A stretch of 8,147 nt of DNA from Palsa-1188 sp050010575 (GTDB lineage Bacteria; Bacillota; DSM-12270; Thermacetogeniales; Thermacetogeniaceae). The stretch covers positions 1 through 8,147 of the forward strand of contig JBEKKU010000106.1 of assembly GCA_050010575.1 (NCBI GenBank), read 5' to 3'. The translations under genes and the position numbers were made by a program. A model generated the notes under the pieces. That model made no database searches and was not told where the DNA came from. It saw nothing but the letters and a program-made list of their open reading frames with translations. Shown here in pieces: positions 6,340 through 8,147 of the stretch (position 1 is its first letter; the number at the start of each line of letters is the position of its first letter).

Positions 6340-6373
6340 TTTACTCCTGGCTTTGGTGGCGTCAGGGTGAGAC

Positions 6374-6400
6374 AAAAAAAGAACCCCCGCAGGGGTCTTT
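6374..6400 (-). terminator. Intrinsic terminator of the zinc-ribbon gene
   Basis: On the minus strand AAAGACCCC-tgcg-GGGG-t-TCTTT forms a 9-bp stem with one bulged base and then TTTT. It lies about 40 nt after the stop codon at 6439. On the plus strand the following T run is shorter, so the minus direction is preferred. Confidence 0.7.
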
Positions 6401-6438
6401 TGCCAAGTTATGGTTCCAACCGGCAAAGAGTCGGGTGA

Positions 6439-6744
6439 TTAATACCGGCTCTTGTTTTTGGCAAAACAATCGCTACAGTAGACAGGGCGGTCGCCACTCG
6501 GCCGGAATGGCACCTGAGTTTCGACACCACAGGCTGCGCATACCGCAGGGAACATTTCCCGCTGCGAGGAGCGGGAGCCGCCGCGTCCGCCACCGCCACG
6601 GTTCTGCTTGCGCGATGCCCGGCATTCGGGGCAACGGCTGGGGTCATTGGTGAACTCTCTCTCGGCAAAGAACTCCTGCTCGGAGGCCGAAAACACAAAC
6701 TCATTCCCACAATCACGGCATGTTAGGGTTTTGTCCTGAAACAC
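6439..6744 (-). CDS. Small double zinc-ribbon protein
   Basis: 101 aa from GTG 6744, with GAGGAGG (6751-6757) 6 nt upstream. Two CxxC pairs form the N-terminal ribbon: CRDCG (9-13) and CPEC (38-41), with FSASEQEFFAEREFTNDPSR between them. A Gly/Arg/Ser-rich linker (about 45-62, GGGGRGGSRSSQ) leads to a second ribbon with CAACG (69-73) and CSDC (89-92). The N-terminal unit matches the probable zinc-ribbon family typified by EFxFxxxEQxFY, common as small stand-alone proteins in Firmicutes. The C-terminal pattern is the related CxxCG...VYCxxCF ribbon. The family is generally uncharacterised; nucleic-acid or protein binding is assumed from the fold. It has its own promoter (6877-6905) and terminator (6374-6400), so it is a monocistronic unit. 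Confidence 0.85.
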   Translation of the reverse strand: MFQDKTLTCRDCGNEFVFSASEQEFFAEREFTNDPSRCPECRASRKQNRGGGGRGGSRSSQREMFPAVCAACGVETQVPFRPSGDRPVYCSDCFAKNKSRY

Positions 6745-6876
6745 AAAGATCCTCCTCAGATAAGTTATTGCCCAAATGGGTTAGGGATTCACTTTCTTTC
6801 TCCCCCAGCCATTCAGGCAAAGTAAAGAAGGGAAATGACGTGGATCTCACTAAACCTATTTACTTTGAGCTACATT

Positions 6877-6905
6877 ATTTTAACACCGTTAAGAGCAACT
6901 GTAAA
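6877..6905 (-). promoter_or_regulatory. Sigma-A promoter of the zinc-ribbon gene
   Basis: On the minus strand TTTACA (6900-6905), an exact 17-nt spacer and TAAAAT (6877-6882). Transcription would start near 6870, giving a 5' untranslated region of about 125 nt, long for so small a gene. CCCA-aa-TGGG within that leader is the only small hairpin noticed. Confidence 0.6.
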
Positions 6906-6977
6906 GTTTTTTCAAGACTTTTCTGCCTTATTCATGTCCAGAAGATTGAGCAGGAGGACGCGAGGTCTTGGTAATTA

Positions 6978-7649
6978 TCATCCTGGCGAACCCCTCTGAT
7001 CATCCTGCAGGTAGTAGCCGATTCCCCTGGCTGTTCTTATCTTGCATGTTTTAATCTTTTTCCGCAGGTAATGAACGTATAGATCGACGTTTGACATGCA
7101 GACATCCGAGTTGTAGCCCCAGATCTTTTCATAAATCCGCTCTTTGGTGATGACATGGCCGGGGTTGAGCATTAATAATTCAAGTAACTGCGACTCTTTT
7201 GCGGTCAAGTGAAATACCCTTTCATCTGTCACTGCCTCGTGCTTCAAGGGATCCAGTGCCAGCCCAGCAGCCTTGATTATTTTGTCTGTCAGATCTGCGT
7301 TTCTTCTCCGCCCTAGGGCACCCAGCCTTGCCAATAGCTCCTCGACAGCAAAAGGCTTGATCAGATAATCGTCGGCGCCGGAATTTAGCGCCGCTATTCC
7401 TTCCTTATCTCTCGAAGTTAAAATAATGACATTAGTGTTACAACCGTAGCCGCGGAATTCTGTTAAAAATGAAAGACAGTCTCCGCTTGGCAAAGGGTTG
7501 TCCATAATAATCATGTCGTAATCTCCGGCAACTGCCAACTCCATTCCGTCATTGCTGTTAATGGCAATGTCTATGATATATCCGTGCTTCCTTAAGATGT
7601 GGGACAGTTTTTTTAGCTGCTTCTCATCTTCAATTAATAATAGTTTCAA
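6978..7649 (-). CDS. OmpR-family response regulator (receiver plus winged helix), orphan in this window
   Basis: 223 aa from TTG 7649, chosen because AGAAGGG lies 5 nt upstream and the family normally begins MKLLLIEDE. An ATG at 7667 would add six residues (MGRRAH) and has no ribosome binding site. The receiver domain spans about 1-115: acidic pocket Glu7/Asp8, phospho-acceptor Asp50 in IIMDNPLP, Thr78 and Lys98 in LIKPF, all conserved. The trans_reg_C winged helix is about 130-216, with HLTAKESQLLELLMLNPG, DVCMSNVDLYVHYLRKKI and a C-terminal RTARGIGYYL wing. It should bind DNA when phosphorylated. Unlike most relatives it has no histidine kinase within the window: the next gene downstream is the zinc-ribbon protein and upstream is a divergent unknown gene. 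An ATTGAAT inverted repeat just upstream (7677-7699) could be its own operator. Confidence 0.88.
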   Translation of the reverse strand: MKLLLIEDEKQLKKLSHILRKHGYIIDIAINSNDGMELAVAGDYDMIIMDNPLPSGDCLSFLTEFRGYGCNTNVIILTSRDKEGIAALNSGADDYLIKPFAVEELLARLGALGRRRNADLTDKIIKAAGLALDPLKHEAVTDERVFHLTAKESQLLELLMLNPGHVITKERIYEKIWGYNSDVCMSNVDLYVHYLRKKIKTCKIRTARGIGYYLQDDQRGSPG

Positions 7650-7676
7650 GTGGGCCCTTCTTCCCATGTTACTAGG

Positions 7677-7699
7677 ATTGAATACCTTTTTAATTCAAT
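7677..7699. promoter_or_regulatory. Inverted repeat upstream of the response regulator
   Basis: ATTGAAT (7677-7683) and ATTCAAT (7693-7699) are exact complements 9 nt apart. They lie 27 nt before the TTG start of the response regulator, in the 5' leader or promoter zone between divergent genes. They could form an operator or an RNA hairpin. The binding protein is unknown. Confidence 0.4.
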
Positions 7700-7799
7700 T
7701 CGGCAGAAATATTGAGAATCAGTTAATAATCAAAGACTTTTCCAATGTTGCCGTTCGATATTAGGATCAGACATATAGTTAACGATGGAAGGAGTGTGA

Positions 7800-7832
7800 A
7801 TGAAATTTTTTCTCATAGCCATGGTACAGTAA
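7800..7832 (+). CDS. Candidate 10-aa leader peptide
   Basis: ATG 7800 to TAA 7830-7832 encodes MKFFLIAMVQ. AAGGAG (7789-7794) sits 5 nt upstream, better than the ribosome binding sites of several real genes here. It ends 30 nt before the GTG of the next gene. The peptide resembles the start of a signal sequence, so it may be a leader peptide, a decayed exported-protein gene, or chance. Confidence 0.25.
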   Translation: MKFFLIAMVQ

Positions 7833-7862
7833 GAAATATATAATGCACGGGAGGGTATTGTA

Positions 7863-8147
7863 GTGAATATTTCATCGTTGTATCAGTACGCCTCGGTTTA
7901 CAATCAATCGTATAACTCACTTTCCACAACTGCGGTTCAAGCGTCTCAGCAGGGCGATTCCGGAAGTTTTGACAATTTGCTTGGTGCCATATTCAGCAGT
8001 TCCAGCGGAGACACCGTACAACTGAGTGGCCAGGAGGTGACCATGGGTCCGCCGCCTGCGGGAGACGCCGGTTCGGATATTAAAAACTTCCTGGACAAGG
8101 TAGCGAGCGGAACCGTCACCGACAGCGACCTCCAGAGCATGCAGGCT
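7863..8147 (+). CDS. Unknown Ser/Gln/Thr-rich protein, 3' end outside window
   Basis: 95 codons are visible from GTG 7863, with GGGAGGG (7849-7855) 7 nt upstream. The sequence begins MNISSLYQYASVYNQSYNSL and is rich in Ser, Gln, Tyr and Asn up to about residue 55. A Pro/Gly turn (GPPPAGDAG) follows, and then a more helical stretch, DIKNFLDKVASGTVTDSDLQ. There is no signal peptide or membrane segment, and no catalytic motif or known domain. The N-terminal third looks disordered. The tail vaguely recalls short proteins with EF-hand-like ends, but no DxDxDG calcium loop is visible. It is divergent from the response regulator, which is a plausible but untested controller. Confidence 0.7.
   Translation, partial: MNISSLYQYASVYNQSYNSLSTTAVQASQQGDSGSFDNLLGAIFSSSSGDTVQLSGQEVTMGPPPAGDAGSDIKNFLDKVASGTVTDSDLQSMQA

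Noticed and set aside
6345..6360. Partial B12-box-like AAGCCAGGAG on the minus strand
   Set aside because: The rest of a cobalamin riboswitch is absent; a terminator lies where the core should be.
6426..6453. AAGAGTCGG/CCGGCTCTT hairpin followed by GTTTTT on the plus strand
   Set aside because: No plus-strand gene precedes it and it contains the stop codon of the minus-strand zinc-ribbon gene. The hairpin at 6374-6400 is the better terminator.

Overview
The window reads as chromosomal DNA of an endospore-forming, Gram-positive anaerobe of the Clostridia. The closest fit is a Peptococcaceae-type organism (Pelotomaculum/Desulfotomaculum-like), but that name is inference. The support is a spore-germination GH18 lipoprotein, strong AGGAGG-type ribosome binding sites, frequent GTG starts, intrinsic terminators and mid-range base composition. 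No transposase, integrase, CRISPR array, rRNA or tRNA is visible.

Layout. At the left edge (3-344) one open frame joins the active-site segment of a very GC-rich phosphomannomutase to the C-terminus of a ModD-like phosphoribosyltransferase. This is a chimera, either an assembly error or a real deletion/fusion. After a possible gene remnant come a minus-strand germination glycosidase lipoprotein (562-1614, terminator 511-544) and a divergent plus-strand Cys/Trp-rich protein of unknown function (1833-2861) that appears to be built from two related beta-rich halves. A 44-codon ORF overlaps its stop by ATGA. A good sigma-A promoter (3019-3047) then drives a two-gene operon: an ArsR-type repressor (3091-3372) and an FMN-reductase/iron-sulfur-flavoprotein-like protein (3387-3989).

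The 432-nt gap 3990-4421 is not empty. It carries a 9-bp inverted repeat (4034-4070) and then a plus-strand structured transcript (about 4165-4361) with a nested SD-sequestering stem, further hairpins and a perfect 11-bp terminator. This is the best candidate in the window for an undescribed or unannotated RNA. A 20-codon ORF with an excellent ribosome binding site lies inside it.

On the minus strand follow an AMP-forming acyl-CoA synthetase (4422-5990), a 448-nt gap (5991-6438), a small double zinc-ribbon protein (6439-6744, promoter 6877-6905) and an OmpR-family response regulator without a visible sensor kinase (6978-7649). The gap holds a cluster of ACTGT/ACAGT palindromes, a series of hairpins and the zinc-ribbon terminator. 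At the right edge a 10-codon ORF with a perfect SD precedes an unknown Ser/Gln-rich protein that runs off the window (7863-8147), divergent from the response regulator.

How the genes work together: the only clear functional pairing is the ArsR repressor with the flavoprotein (redox, metal or xenobiotic sensing). The acyl-CoA synthetase, zinc-ribbon protein and response regulator look like independent units, each with its own control signals.
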